Assembly (NCBI GenBank): GCA_025769875.1
Contig: JAGFNK010000284.1
Span: forward strand, 1 to 64,000
Source of the DNA: Russula earlei
Taxonomy: Eukaryota; Basidiomycota; Agaricomycetes; Russulales; Russulaceae
Length of the DNA stretch: 64,000 nucleotides
Reading direction: 5' to 3'
Part shown: piece by piece, positions 47,841-59,042 of the stretch
How positions within the stretch are numbered: position 1 is the first letter of the stretch
Layout of the letters: each line of letters opens with the position of its first letter
Notes under the pieces: generated by a model
Told to the model about the DNA's origin: nothing
Seen by the model: only the letters and a program-made list of their open reading frames with translations
The model's database searches: none
Position numbers and translations under genes: made by a program

Positions 47841-50383
47841 ATGCAATCTCGTTTCCGATTGATTGGCGCGCCATCCGCATCATCCGCCCATTCCGGCCCG
47901 AGCGCCCCTTTTGCGACACAATGTTTCCAGATCACTGCCAATTCTGGAAAGAGGGGAGGACTCAATTATGACCGGGAGCACGGCGGATACCCCATGGAAT
48001 GGCCGACAGCAGCCGATTTCGACGCGTGGCGCCGGCAAGAAGAATTGGCTCACTCAATTGAATTGATTCCATCGAGCACCAAGCATGGGCAGGGATGGAC
48101 AAAGAAGGTTTTCGTCTGCTCCCGCCAACTATCCGGGGGAGCTTCGAGTTATGTAAAGAAGCACCCCGATCGCACACGGAGATCCGAGATCAAGAAGACG
48201 GGTTGCCGTTGCCGAATAGTCATCAAGTCTTACGCGGACGCGCCTACCATTCTTGGACAATATGCAAGCGAGCATTCCCATGAAATCGGAATTGCTAATC
48301 TCGCTTACACACGAATGTCACGTGTAGCGCGTGATAAAATTAAATTCATGCTGTCAAAGAAGGTTGATCCACGGGAAATAGTAAGTGCCTGTATTGAATT
48401 TATTTTATTTTTATTCGCTAACTTAATAATGGAAAGGTACGCGATATTCAGGATTCATCGCCCGATGGCAGCCGAGACCGATTCATCTCGCTCCGGGATG
48501 TAAGCCGCATGGCCCGGGAAATGGAAGATGAGATTATCAGGCTGCATCCAGAGGATGCTATCTCCACCAGGCTCTGGTTGGACAGGTTTACAGATGAAAA
48601 AACAAATGTTTTTTACAAAGACAGGCTGCACAGTGCCCCATCTCAATCAAATCTGCAGGAGGATGCATATGTATTATGCATCCAGACCCCTTTCCAAATG
48701 GAGGCATTCTGCCGCCTCGGGAACGGCTTCATCGGTATCGATGCAACTCATAATATTACTCAATATCCAGACTTTTTATTATTTACCATGATCGCGCGCG
48801 ATCACTGGGGACATGGTGCGTAATATTTACTAAATGTCAATTTAGCGCGCTTACCCTTTCCGGATAGGTGTGCCTGTTGCCTGGATGCTGGCATCCAATG
48901 GAACAAAGGACACAATATCCTTTTTTGTCCATTGGGTCAGGGATGCCAGTCCGGCTGTCCGGCTGTCTATTATTATGACAGATCGTGATGCCGCGCAGAT
49001 TGCCGCCCTCAAGATTGCCTATCCGGGAAGTCAGATATGGCTTTGCAAGTGGCACGTGTTGCGCGCGATGCAATCACACTTCCATGCTAACAATTTTCCT
49101 GATCTTTGGGATAAGATCAAGAGATGGGTACATACAGATGATCAGGCCGACTTTCTACAAATCTGGGAGGAGATCTCCACTGATCCTCAGGTTCCAGAAA
49201 CTTTTGTGAACTATCTTGGGTCCCAATGGATGCCTGTGGTGCATATGTGGTCCATGGTTTACCGGAAAAATCGACATATCTTTGAGGAAGGGGACACCAA
49301 CATGTTGATCGAAGCGTATGTGATCCTCCCGATCTAAAGATAAGATGACTCAATCTTTTTAGATATCATCATGTCCTCAAATCACATTGGCTCGACGGCA
49401 AGCGCAATCGGCGGATCGATCAAATATTATTTGTTCTAGTGCGTCGCATGGTGCCGTATTACCAAAACAGGCACGAACGGCAGAACGTCGGGCTCGATGG
49501 TCAGGACCTGGCGGCTGACAGGCGTCATATAATTTTCACCCGTGCCGAGAGCATCTCACAACATTCGATCTTGCAATTCGATGAGATCTGCTTTCACGTC
49601 GCTTCACAGTCCTGTTCCGGTGCGTTTTACTCAATCGATCTGATGAAGTCAACTTGTGATTGCACAGATTATCCCCGGATTAGATTCTGCAAACACATTG
49701 CAGCAATCTACATCCACTTTCCCTACCTCTGTCCTGAGGGGAGCACACAAAAGGAATGTGCAAATAAATCACCTGACCCCCCATCCCCATCATCTTCTTC
49801 ATCCACACCAAGGGAGAGCCTAGTATCTCTCTCACAGGAGATCATATCATTATCGCGCGATCTCACATCTAGGCTTGAAAACGCTAATCAAACAGCGGAG
49901 ATCATTGAGGCCACACGGGCCGCCAAATACAGTTTGGCAGCCGCAATCAATTTAATTCAAGGCTCCAAGGTCTTACCTGATAAGGAAGTGATCGCGCCCA
50001 ATCAGAAAACGTGGACGGAGACAGCCGAGCGTATGGGTGTCAAACTCAAACGGGGCCCAAAACAACGGACCAGTCTCCCCGACGCGCGGGGATTGACAGC
50101 GCGAAGCATCGGCGTCGCTAAGGGAAAGCGCCGCCGTGTTCACGATGATCCGTACGCCGGGGGCGAACGGTCGGGCAAGCGCGCCAAGCCCGATGCAACA
50201 TCTGCCGCCGCGAATGCGTGCACGCGTGCCCTCGGGGAACCGTCGTCCCTCCCTCGGAACCCCCCTCCCTCCGATGCCGCCGCCTCCCTTGCACCAGGTC
50301 CCTTCGGACTCGCACCGCTGCCTCTAACGGCCTCAACTGTTGCTGTTCCTTACAATACAAAATCTTTTTTTGTATCAATTTAA
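47841..50383 (+). CDS. MULE transposase with SWIM zinc finger, 795 aa
   Basis: Four exons (47841-48380, 48437-48815, 48868-49315, 49363-50383) joined by 47-56-bp GT-AG introns, all in phase. The N-terminal part has a FLYWCH/WRKY-GCM1-like region (KKTGCRCRIVIKS, then HSHEIG). The MULE catalytic domain follows: GNGFIGIDATHNITQYP, DHWGHGVPVAWML, IIMTDRDAAQIAALK and LCKWHVLRAM. A SWIM finger (CDCTDYPRIRFCKH) comes next, then a Ser/Pro-rich tail with basic stretches (GKRRRVHDD). D residues typical of the DDE triad are present in GIDAT and TDRD. No stop or shift was found, so this copy may be autonomous. The C-terminal ~50 codons lie in the tandemly duplicated 3' segment. Confidence 0.85.
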
Positions 50384-50841
50384 TTTATTTGTCTAATAGC
50401 TAATAAATAAGTCATTAAATATGTAATTGAGAAAATGATTTGGTGACATTTAAATGCATAATTGATGTACCAATTCTCTTGCCAACAAAATCGCCTTTTA
50501 TGGTAACTCAACCCACTGCGAAAAGAACGCAACTGCCCTCGGGGAACCGTCGTCCCTCCCTCGGAACCCCCCTCCCTCCGATGCTGCCGCCTCCCTTGCA
50601 CCAGGTCCCTTCGGACTCGCACCGCTGCCTCTAACGGCCTCAACTGTTGCTGTTCCTTACAATACAAAATCTTTTTTTGTATCAATTTAATTTATTTGTC
50701 TAATAGCTAATAAATAAGTCATTAAATATGTAATTGAGAAAATGATTTGGTGACATTTAAATGCATAATTGATGTACCGATTCTCTTGCCAACAAAATCG
50801 CCTTTTATGGTAACTCAACCCACCGCGAAAAGAACGCAACT
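50227..50841. repeat. 307-bp tandem direct duplication of the MULE 3' end
   Basis: 50227-50533 and 50534-50841 are near-identical (a handful of substitutions, such as GCCGCC/GCTGCC and GTACCA/GTACCG). Each copy contains the last ~50 transposase codons, an AT-rich segment and the right inverted repeat. Confidence 0.9.
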
Positions 50842-50850
50842 CCTTACGCC
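50842..50850. repeat. MULE target-site duplication, right (CCTTACGCC)
   Basis: Nine bases identical to 47669-47677 and immediately outside the element. Confidence 0.8.
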
Positions 50851-50864
50851 TTGGTATGCTCCCC

Positions 50865-51227
50865 TTAGCGGGCGAACATCATTCCGACGATAATCGGTAT
50901 TGGTGGCCCCCAATTTATTTCCATCCATTCAATCCGTTGTAGAATTTCCAACCTCCGCATCAGGGCAGCTGGGCTCAGAACCCAGTACAGCTTCACGCGG
51001 GGTCCGCGATCCTGCACTTCTATGCATATATGTCGGAAGGGAAGTAATGACGATGGCATCATGATACCCGTAAAACTTTGGCTCACGTTGGCTCGCAGAA
51101 GGTATGCTGATGGGGTTATCTTGATTGTTTGGTCGGTAAAAAGATGACCAAGTAGATCCCTCAGGGCCTCAAATCCGCAAATTTTCGCTGCCCTGGTCGT
51201 ACTATGTACCGATAATCGCTCTAACAC
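50865..51227 (-). CDS. Hypothetical protein, 120 aa
   Basis: A single open frame that ends 15 bp outside the MULE target duplication. The composition is protein-like, with TKSA-free mixed polar residues and a hydrophobic C-terminal stretch (PPIPIIVGMMF). No family is recognised. It may be one exon of a larger gene or a chance ORF. Confidence 0.25.
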   Translation of the reverse strand: MLERLSVHSTTRAAKICGFEALRDLLGHLFTDQTIKITPSAYLLRANVSQSFTGIMMPSSLLPFRHICIEVQDRGPRVKLYWVLSPAALMRRLEILQRIEWMEINWGPPIPIIVGMMFAR

Positions 51228-51825
51228 GTCGACCCTTAAATCCCGCTATTGTGATCGTTGAGCGCATCGCCGCGCAACGGCTTTTTCCCCTATAAGCAAC
51301 CTGGCACATGGTATATCCCCCACGTACATGGCTCGGGGACGACGACTACTCGGGCCCTGTGCTCGCTATCCTTTGCATATTGTATGAAGTATGGTTCAGT
51401 CAGTTTCTGGGACTAAGTTCTGATTCTGGACTTGGTGGGATTGTGTCTTCCATATATTGCTTGATTTAATATCGGAAACGGTAGGTCTACTTTCTTTTTT
51501 TCCTCCTTCTCGTCTTGCTAGTATTCTTGCCTCAAGCACCATCTTAATACGATTGTTAGGAAGACTGATAAGTTACGTTTTCTTGATTTTTAGTCGGTGG
51601 CGTTTACGAACCTGTTTCCCAGGACCTCTGTGGCGTTCTCTGATCTCTACGCACCGGGTCGAACAAAAAGTGTTGACCATGTGTCCATTACTGCTTCGCT
51701 TGAGTCCAGACCTGTTGGCTGGATCTTTCTCTGCATTTATGTTGGAGCTGTGGCCCTCCGACCCTCTTTCTAAACAGCATTCCCCCCCTGCCCCGGGCCC
51801 GTTCTCTCTCTCATTGATTATCACC
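51228..51825. other. Intergenic, upstream of the UbiA-type gene
   Basis: No supported gene. The frame of the prenyltransferase exon stays open upstream to about 51457, but that part has no protein-like features. Confidence 0.4.
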
Positions 51826-52902
51826 ATGCCTTCGTGCTCCCCCTCCATCTTTTCTACCTTTTACTATGGACCTCCCATATTCCCTCTGTGGGTTCAAGTC
51901 TCTCGAACAATGTGGAATTGCCCGAAGGTCCTCTACCTATTCACCGTTTCCGATTTCCAGACCCTGGTACTACCTGTTGTGAGTTACCCACTTTCATCCT
52001 GGTCCGCACATGTACAAAGTCGTGGATAGACAGTCTTTGCATATCTCTCAGCACCCAATACAAGTGCAGATCGTATGCTATGCTCTGTTTTCTGGACGTG
52101 GTTGCACCTCCTTCAGTTCTGCATCTCGAATCAGAGCATACACCCAAAGGAGGATTCATTAAACAAGCCATGGCGACCCATCCCCTCGGGTCTTATATCA
52201 GTTAACGACACACGAACTTTACGTTGGGTTCTCCTTCCTTTGTGTCTTTTTTTCTCTGTGTGTCTGGAAGCACATTGGCCCAGTATATCTCTTGCGATAG
52301 TCATTATAGCGTACAACGAATTGCACATGAGCTCACATTGGTTCTTGCGCGGATTCTGTTATGCGTGGGGTAATGCTTCTTTCAACGCTGGTGCATTACA
52401 AATAGCAGCTGGTACGTCCTACATCTACTTTGGTGCAGCCTTGGACTTACTCAACATGTCAGGTCAACCAATGATGATCTCTCGTACTACCATATCCATC
52501 GCCATTAACTCGCTCATCATCCTCTCGACAATACACACTCAAGATTTTCGCGATCAGGTCGGTGACAAGCTCGTGGGAAGACAGACTATCCCGATATTGT
52601 GGCCCAAGGGCAGCCGGATCTGGATCTTGGCCAATTTAGTCGTGTGGTCCGCGGGTCTGTCATGGGCATGTGGTTGTACACCTGTGTCGGTGCCTTTCTG
52701 CGCCTTGGGGGTCTTCATTGGGTTGCGAATCTTCAGAGCGCGAACAACTGACGCAGATAAGCGATCTTATCGTTATTACAATGTGCGTTTCTATTTATAC
52801 AACCTATGCCTGGTCGAGGTTTAAATCATTGCTGCTCCTCTGCAGGTATGGCTCATGGTTGCCCAAGTCATTCACATCCCTGGGATTGCGACTACACTGT
52901 AG
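51826..52902 (+). CDS. UbiA-type prenyltransferase-like membrane protein, 320 aa
   Basis: Three exons, 51826-51978, 52030-52782 and 52846-52902; both junctions are phase 0 with GT-AG introns of 51 and 63 bp. The first aspartate-rich region is degenerate but recognisable (ISNQSIHPKEDSLNKPWRPI). The second is strong (TQDFRDQVGDKLVGRQTIPI, a DxxDxxxD pattern). Around them lie about eight hydrophobic segments, fitting the UbiA helical bundle. Basidiomycete members of this family are often linked to meroterpenoid or sesquiterpenoid chemistry. The substrate is unknown, and because the first motif lacks the usual NDxxDxxxD its activity is uncertain. Length is normal for the family. Confidence 0.8.
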
Positions 52903-53683
52903 CACCCTTGCGCTGTGCAAGGCGTTTCGGAAGCCCTGCGCGACGTGGCCAGGCTCCGCACAGGTTGCACCACCGTTCATCAGTACAGGGTAGCTGACAT
53001 GTAGTTTAGACGACAGTTCGGGGCCTGCTCACGCAGGATTTCCGTAGAAAGCGCGGAGTAACAAGACATCTGATGTAGCCTTTTGACTGCGAGCGATTAT
53101 GCCTTCTGGATAATCAGTCTTATGGAGGGCAAGGCTGATATTTGGTAAAAATATACTCAAGGACGCTGGCAGGGATAATCTGTGATCCTCGAACGACTGA
53201 TGCATGTGGAAATGGGCCGTGGACTCGACGTCATCCCGAACATGCAACTGTTCGACTGCAAATTTCATGCTTGACATATCCATATTCACTGCACGTCGGG
53301 ACTTCCCGGCCTACATCTCGCGTAGGTGAGATATTTTGCGTTCATCATGCATGCTCGTAATACCGTTGCTGGGGTTTTGTCGCATTGATTGTACGAAGGT
53401 CGGTTGCCTGATGGGCCAGGGCCAGATAACCCTGATTGACTCGCGAAGTCCACCCACCCGTCAAATAACGTACCAGAGCCTTTTGAGAATCGTGGCTGAC
53501 TTTCGGGTACAGAGGCGCATTCAAACATTTTCTTGAGCCCTTATCAACACGTTCAATGGTCAACATGCTATCCGTCACACTTGAGCCGGCGTCCATTCAT
53601 TCGAAACCCATTCTCGTCGTGCGAGAGCGCGAGTGGACATCTGTGATTTACACAATACGACGTGAAATTGACTCGCTGAGACG
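52903..53683. other. Intergenic, no supported gene
   Basis: About 780 bp between the UbiA-type gene and the ankyrin relic. Nothing recognisable. Confidence 0.4.
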
Positions 53684-54053
53684 TCACATGTACACAGTGA
53701 GGAGGTAAACAGTCAGCCTACAAGAACGTTTTGGCACAATGTTCCGATAGCGATTTAATAACACCGTCCTTTTTACGGGACAAAGCGACCCAGAACGCGG
53801 TCGTCCTTCACATCTACGTTCGCACCATACTCGAGGAGAACCTGCAACATCCACTGCCCCGTATCGAGCCGCCACATGCAATGGGGCTAAGCCGTGATTC
53901 CGTTGCGCGTTTACATCCGCACCCTGCTGGATGATGAGCGGACGCACAGAAGGTTCCATATCCACATATTGTATTATGAAGACGTGTACGTGATGATCCT
54001 CACTCAGATAACCGTAGACTAGACATGTGAGACTAGACATGTGAGCAGCAAGG
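53684..54053 (-). pseudogene. Ankyrin-repeat remnant directly downstream of the intact receptor
   Basis: After the receptor stop codon at 54054, the minus strand still encodes an ankyrin-like unit (IIQQGADVNAQRNHGLAPLH, then VAARYGAVDV). A single-base shift then leads into the start of a second (VLLEYGANVDVKDD, near 53800-53850). The receptor probably once had more repeats and was shortened by a new stop. Confidence 0.6.
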
Positions 54054-57000
54054 CTACAAGGGGGTCGTGGCTCCATGTTGTAAAAACAAGTTCCTCATCT
54101 CGACCGATTTACCGTTCAACGCAACCTGGAACGCGGTGCTACCGTCACTATCCTTCGCATCTACGTTCGCACCATGCTCGAGGAGCACGCGTGCGACCTG
54201 CACTGAACCGCATTCTGCCGCCACATGCAACGGGGTCATGCCATCATCCCGTGGCGCGTTTACATCTGCACCATATTGAAGGAGTAGTCGCGCAGCCTCG
54301 GCCACCATTCGAGGGACATCGGGTCCTTTGCGTGACCCACCACCTTCCGATGGAAGGTGTAATGGAGTCTTGCCCCTGGCTTCCCGTAAATTGACATCTG
54401 CACCATGCTTTAGTAGAAATCGAGAGACTTCGACGAATCCATAGAAAGCCGCCGAGTGCAGTGCAGTCCGCTGTAGAATGCCTGGGAGATTCACTGCGGC
54501 ATCTGCGCCATTGCGAATGAGTAGCTCTGCGGTTCTGAAGTGTTCCCCAGCCAATGCTGCGATAAGTGGTGTCTCGTGGTAGCCACCATGGGCATTCACC
54601 TGTCCCGGATCCTTGGAGACCAGGTGTTCTGTCAAATCATGTAATCCACAGAGAGCGGCGTAGTACAGGGGAGAGCCGTTTGATCTCCGGTAGGGACAGA
54701 ATATGGCAAAGACCATACCAAAGTTGGGATAAACATCTACGTCGTGCAACTTGAGCCAGGCTGCGAAATATGGTTTGTCCGAGTCGAACATATATTGCAG
54801 CTCCGTTTCCAGGTATGACGACACATTCTGGAACTGCACATGGGAAACCCAATATTGAGCAGCATATCCAGCCAGAGGAGAAGCGTTCCGGATATTGTTC
54901 TGAAGGGAATCATCCGACCGCAGCAAAACGCTTAAGCAAGCCTGCGCAAGGATCATGTGCGCAGGCTCAAGGACAATATGGTAACGGGAGGCATCTCCAC
55001 TCGACGTAGAGAGCCGAGGCGATGTAAGGAATTCTTTGACCGAGAAGTGCGAGAATTGGACCACCCGGGAATTACCCAAGTCGACGATTGTGATTAAACT
55101 GTGGCATGATGACAAAAGCGCTTGTTCTTCATCCTCCCATCGCCAGCTTGGTTTCAATTTTGCGATCCCTTCTGAATCATCAAAATCGATTGCGAGGACT
55201 TCTGCCAGTTCCTCGACACGAAGTGGGCGAACAGCAACAACCAAACATTGCAATATTCGATGGGCATGATCTCGGTTTGGCTTCTTGATTTCCTTCAGTA
55301 CACGCTCATATGTCTCGTCCAAGGTATTCGGTAAATCCTGTAGGGTGCGGCGGACACTTGACGGAAGACAGTGACGTAGCACCTCCAACTGACAGAATAT
55401 CCATCGAAACCTATGACGTTGAGCAAGAATAAAGGCGTGAAACGATTCTCTTACATTCCGTCAGCTCTCTCAGAGAGCATCTCAACGACAAGTTCTCTAT
55501 CGTCTGCCTTCCATCTCCTCATGATCCGTTCCGAATCAGAGTACACCACAGACTTGATGTACTCAACAATATCTGTCTTTTGTCCACTTTGTTCGTGAAG
55601 GGAAACTCGGAGAGAGGTCAGAGATCCAAGCACATCCCGTATGTTGATCTCCGGGCGGCTGGTGACACATATACGAAGATTCGGAACCTGAAGTTCGACG
55701 AGCTCCTTGACGAGTTGAAGAACTCGTTCGCGAGGTGATGGAATGCCGGTAGTATCAGGACATTCGTCGATGGCGTCCAGTATAAGGTAGATTGGACGTT
55801 GTTCTGGGAGTGTCAACATCTGTTTCAGGCATCTGGTCAACGCATTATCACTAGGCTGCATCTTGCCGCTGTCGTGATCGTCGTGAAGATGTAACAGAAT
55901 GTCGCAGCGCGAATCCGAGTGGGCGGAAAGCTGAATGAGAAGGGAACGAATTAAGTCACGCAGGTGTTGTTTGTTGATATTCCGAAAGTCAAAGTAGAAA
56001 TAAGCCATTGAAGCTTGTCCAGCCTCACACATGACCCGAATATCTTCGATGATCGTGGAACTGACAAACCATTGGTATTTTTCAAAGGAAACTTTTAAGG
56101 AATTACAGACCAGAGAACGCTCTTGCCCGAGCCAGCTAAAAATATGCTGTGAGAGTGGTATCAGTCAGAAGGTGGGACAATGCGCACGTTTTCCGTGGAT
56201 CCAAAGTAGTGAACCACTTGTCTTCCACTCCTTAAAGATGCCTCCTTGGAAGAACCAGGCTGCCGTTCCTTTGTGATGAGTTCCATACGCAATGTTGTGG
56301 TTTGTAGATGGGTCCGGTGGGGATAACCATTTATGAATGCTTTCTCGCAATTGGTTATCTGAAAAGACATGCAAGGTTCAACACTCCGCATGAAGTCAGA
56401 AAACGACAAACGTTTGACCTGGTCTAGGTCATTGACTGTTTGTTGTATGACTTGCTTTGCCTTATTTCCGTCTGGGTGAATCAATGTTAGGTGTTTTATT
56501 TTTAATGATTGGCTGAATATGATCAACGCACCATCTATGATGATTGTGACCTTTTCGTCAACCGCTCTAACACTGTCATGGACGCCAGCCACCCTGGTGT
56601 CGATTCCCTTCAAACTGCGATCGATACCAGCCACACTTTCGCCAATGGCGCCCATCTTTCCGTCGATGCCGACCACTGTATTGTCAACATTGGCCACCTT
56701 GTTATCGATGCTGTCCACTTTTTCGCGTACGCCGGCTACTCTGTCGTCAACACTGTCGACCCGATGATCGATGGTAACCATATTCTCTGAGACTCCTCTC
56801 ACGTTCTTGTCCACTGTATGCGTCACCTTCAGAACTTCCGTAGTGGCCATTCGAGCCTCTTCTTGTGTCAGCTTGTCTAGCCTATGCAGTGCATCTTCTA
56901 AATCCGTCCGTCCGACAAGCTTCTTGGCATATTTCCCTGGAAACCGCTCAACCCGATGCGACATATATTGATATTATTACTCACTCATACGGCCATCCTT

Positions 57001-57624
57001 CATCTCACTCGTTGCAATCCCAAGAATAGAGAGCACTTCCACCATTATCTGAATGATTATATCCGTCATCTCCGGAGTCACTGGAACTTCTGTATAGGTT
57101 TCTAGACGTCGGAAGAAACATTCTATGCGTTCGAAGATGTCAACGAGAGTATCTTGGCTCGCCCGAACATCTTTGGCCGCCTGAGGGGAATTGGCGTTAC
57201 AATGGCCTACTTCCGATCCGATAGATAGAATACGTACCAAGAGAAGGACGCCCACTCCAGCAAAGATCACCTTCGCGGGAGAGAATACCTGTCGAACGCG
57301 GTGAGGAGGCAAATCTCAAACGAGTTTAGTGCATACCAAGCCAACACCCTCTCCAAGTGTTGCAGAGAGGGCATACAAAACATTCACCATTGGGTCTAGC
57401 CATTTAAACAGCCTCTCGTCGTTATTTCGAGATTGGTTGAAATCTTGGACTTGGTTATGAAGGAGGGCGAGAATGGAAGCGGGAGAGTCACAGGCTTGGA
57501 GTTGGGTTGCAAGTGGATGTGAAAGAAGATCTTTCTTTGCACGTTTTTTGTACGCCTTCAGAGCATCATCGAAAATGAGTCGGAAGTTGGAGGATGAGGA
57601 GGCTGTAAGTCGAGTGTGGGACAT
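54054..57624 (-). CDS. Intact Goodbye-NACHT-ankyrin receptor (NLR-like STAND protein), 1,052 aa
   Basis: Nine exons: 57337-57624, 57238-57288, 56985-57180, 56532-56936, 56412-56471, 56188-56358, 56111-56135, 55455-56060, 54054-55410; introns are 44-60 bp and every junction is in phase. Residues ~1-178 form the fungal STAND N-terminal Goodbye domain (HPLATQLQACDSP, GEGVGL, FSPAKVIFAGVGVLL). Residues ~221-311 are a linker of 13 exact heptads (pattern DxxVxxV). The NACHT follows, with Walker A HGKPGSGKS (residues ~387-395, split by the 25-bp exon), Walker B LILDAIDEC (~490-498) and the sensor-like NLRICVTSRPE. A winged-helix-like region (RPLRVEELAEVLAIDFDD) and about six ankyrin repeats end the protein. 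Expected role: cytosolic sensing of non-self or injury with NACHT-driven oligomerisation. The ligand is unknown. Confidence 0.9.
56539..56811 (-). repeat. Thirteen-unit heptad (21-bp) repeat coding for the receptor linker
   Basis: Within exon 4, 13 consecutive 7-residue units follow the pattern D/x-x-x-V/M-x-x-V/I (units such as DHRVDSV, DDRVAGV, DNKVANV, DTRVAGV). A perfect a/d heptad register predicts a rigid coiled coil of about 13 nm. Confidence 0.85.
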
Positions 57625-57670
57625 AATTGTCGATAAAAGAGGGATAGCGAGATGGTATGACAGGTATAGG

Positions 57671-57680
57671 GTATATATGG
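57671..57680 (-). promoter_or_regulatory. TATA-like element of the receptor gene
   Basis: CCATATATAC on the minus strand, about 48 bp before the start codon at 57624. Position is acceptable for a short 5' UTR. Confidence 0.35.
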
Positions 57681-58734
57681 TGTTAGGAAACAGTACACAG
57701 GCACAGCTCAACGAGGACTGCCTCGTCCAGGTCACAACAGAGCCTACTCAGCACTCCACTGAATTGACTATAAGCCGACTGACTTATCCCTTCCTGCCTG
57801 TCAATGTCATGGACGCGCCTTTGCGAGTCTGATCGTTTGCGCGTTCTCCCTAACCCCCTGACACAAGAAGCGCGTCGACAATGTCCAGTGTGAGGACAAG
57901 CGATCAAAAAAGATCCGGCTGGCTTGTGGCGAGGGTGCTCGTGTGCGGCCGAGCATGGCTAAAATGTGCTGGTTTGGTCCATACGGCTCGTAGGGTCCCT
58001 TCGGTGTCGTGTTGTCCCTTGTGGAAGAGGCCAATATTTTCGGCGTTTCGGTGCGGAGGACGCGTTCCTCATCCCGTACTCAATTGTCCCAATTTGCCCT
58101 TCGCCCTCTTTTTTTTTTTTTGTCTTTCCTGATTGCGACTCCAATGGTATGGCGATTAGAAAGACGTGTTGTTGACAAAAAGCACGAGAGCGATAGGGCG
58201 TGCTGGTCGTCGATGGGAGACGAGAAGATATCTATGCGATTGAAGGGGCGACGGCTGTTATGGGTTTCGGGACGAGTACGCTTTGTCTATTGTGGAGTGA
58301 AAAAGGCTTCAAAAAGCGAGTGCAACGTCATTGTGGATGAAACAACGCGGTCAAGGCGAGGGAAGGCCAGTCTGGAGGCATGTCGGATTATATATGGGCC
58401 AGAACAGGCCGTTAATGAGATTACACGAGGGGATGACTCTGGGCAGTGCTGCAGTTGGGAGGTGTGGCTGTCTTTTGTCCTCGCTTCTATATTTGGTGGC
58501 GTTTCCTTTGAACCGTGCCGTGCGGCCGGTGATATACCATATTCGGCCTTGGTCCGCCGGTCCCTCAGAGCTGTGGTAGTATGTACGCCTGATGACCTAC
58601 ACGTGAATGATATGATCCATCTTATTACCAAGCAACGTCCAACAAGGCATCAATGACTCGTAAGGGAAACCGTGGCTCACATGACAGGAGCTCTCTGAGC
58701 CGGTGATGCCCGGTCCGTGTGATTAACGCACCTG
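57681..58734. other. Intergenic
   Basis: The 215-codon frame at 58009-58656 lacks an ATG start and recognisable motifs. I see no supported gene in this stretch. Confidence 0.4.
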
Positions 58735-58828
58735 ATAATCTCATCATGCATAGCCTATCACCACATCATGATACGACTAATCTCATCATGCATAGCCTTA
58801 ATGGCCTATCACCACATCATGATACGAC
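58735..58828. repeat. Direct repeat upstream of the secreted-protein promoter
   Basis: Two tandem copies (58735-58777 and 58778-58828) of TAATCTCATCATGCATAGCC...CTATCACCACATCATGATACGAC. The second copy carries a ~9-bp insertion (TTAATGGCC). They end 25 bp before a TATA box. Confidence 0.8.
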
Positions 58829-58852
58829 AGATCATGGTGTATGGCCCTCCCT

Positions 58853-58859
58853 TATAAAT
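58853..58859 (+). promoter_or_regulatory. TATA box of the 89-aa secreted-protein gene
   Basis: TATAAAT lies ~190 bp upstream of the start at 59043, implying a 5' UTR of about 150 nt, immediately after the direct repeats. Confidence 0.45.
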
Positions 58860-59042
58860 GTCCTGAACCGAGCTTTCCACAGGGTCAAGCTAATCCCTGC
58901 AGTTACAATCCTCTCCAGCTGCGCTCCGACTCACGTCTAAGAATTGACAGGTACCGGTTACCTGCAATCATTCTATATCTTCTACACCACTGCGAACTGT
59001 TTTCCTCAAAAACACCATATTCCCCACGCATAAGTAACAAAG

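Larger units (their letters stand above)
47678..50841 (+). mobile_element. Mutator-like element (MULE), 3.2 kb, with intact-looking transposase
   Basis: Flanked by a perfect 9-bp duplication CCTTACGCC (47669-47677 and 50842-50850), the usual Mutator length. The ends are long inverted repeats of roughly 70 bp, both beginning AGT. The most conserved part is TACCATAAAAGGCGATT near 47707-47725, matched in reverse complement near 50797-50815. It encodes one transposase. Its 3' end is tandemly duplicated, so an extra internal copy of the right inverted repeat lies near 50455-50534. Confidence 0.85.

Noticed and set aside
58009..58656. 215-codon plus-strand ORF
   Set aside because: Starts at a non-ATG codon, no recognisable motif, and sits in a spacer between a receptor promoter and the secreted-protein promoter. 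Treated as chance.
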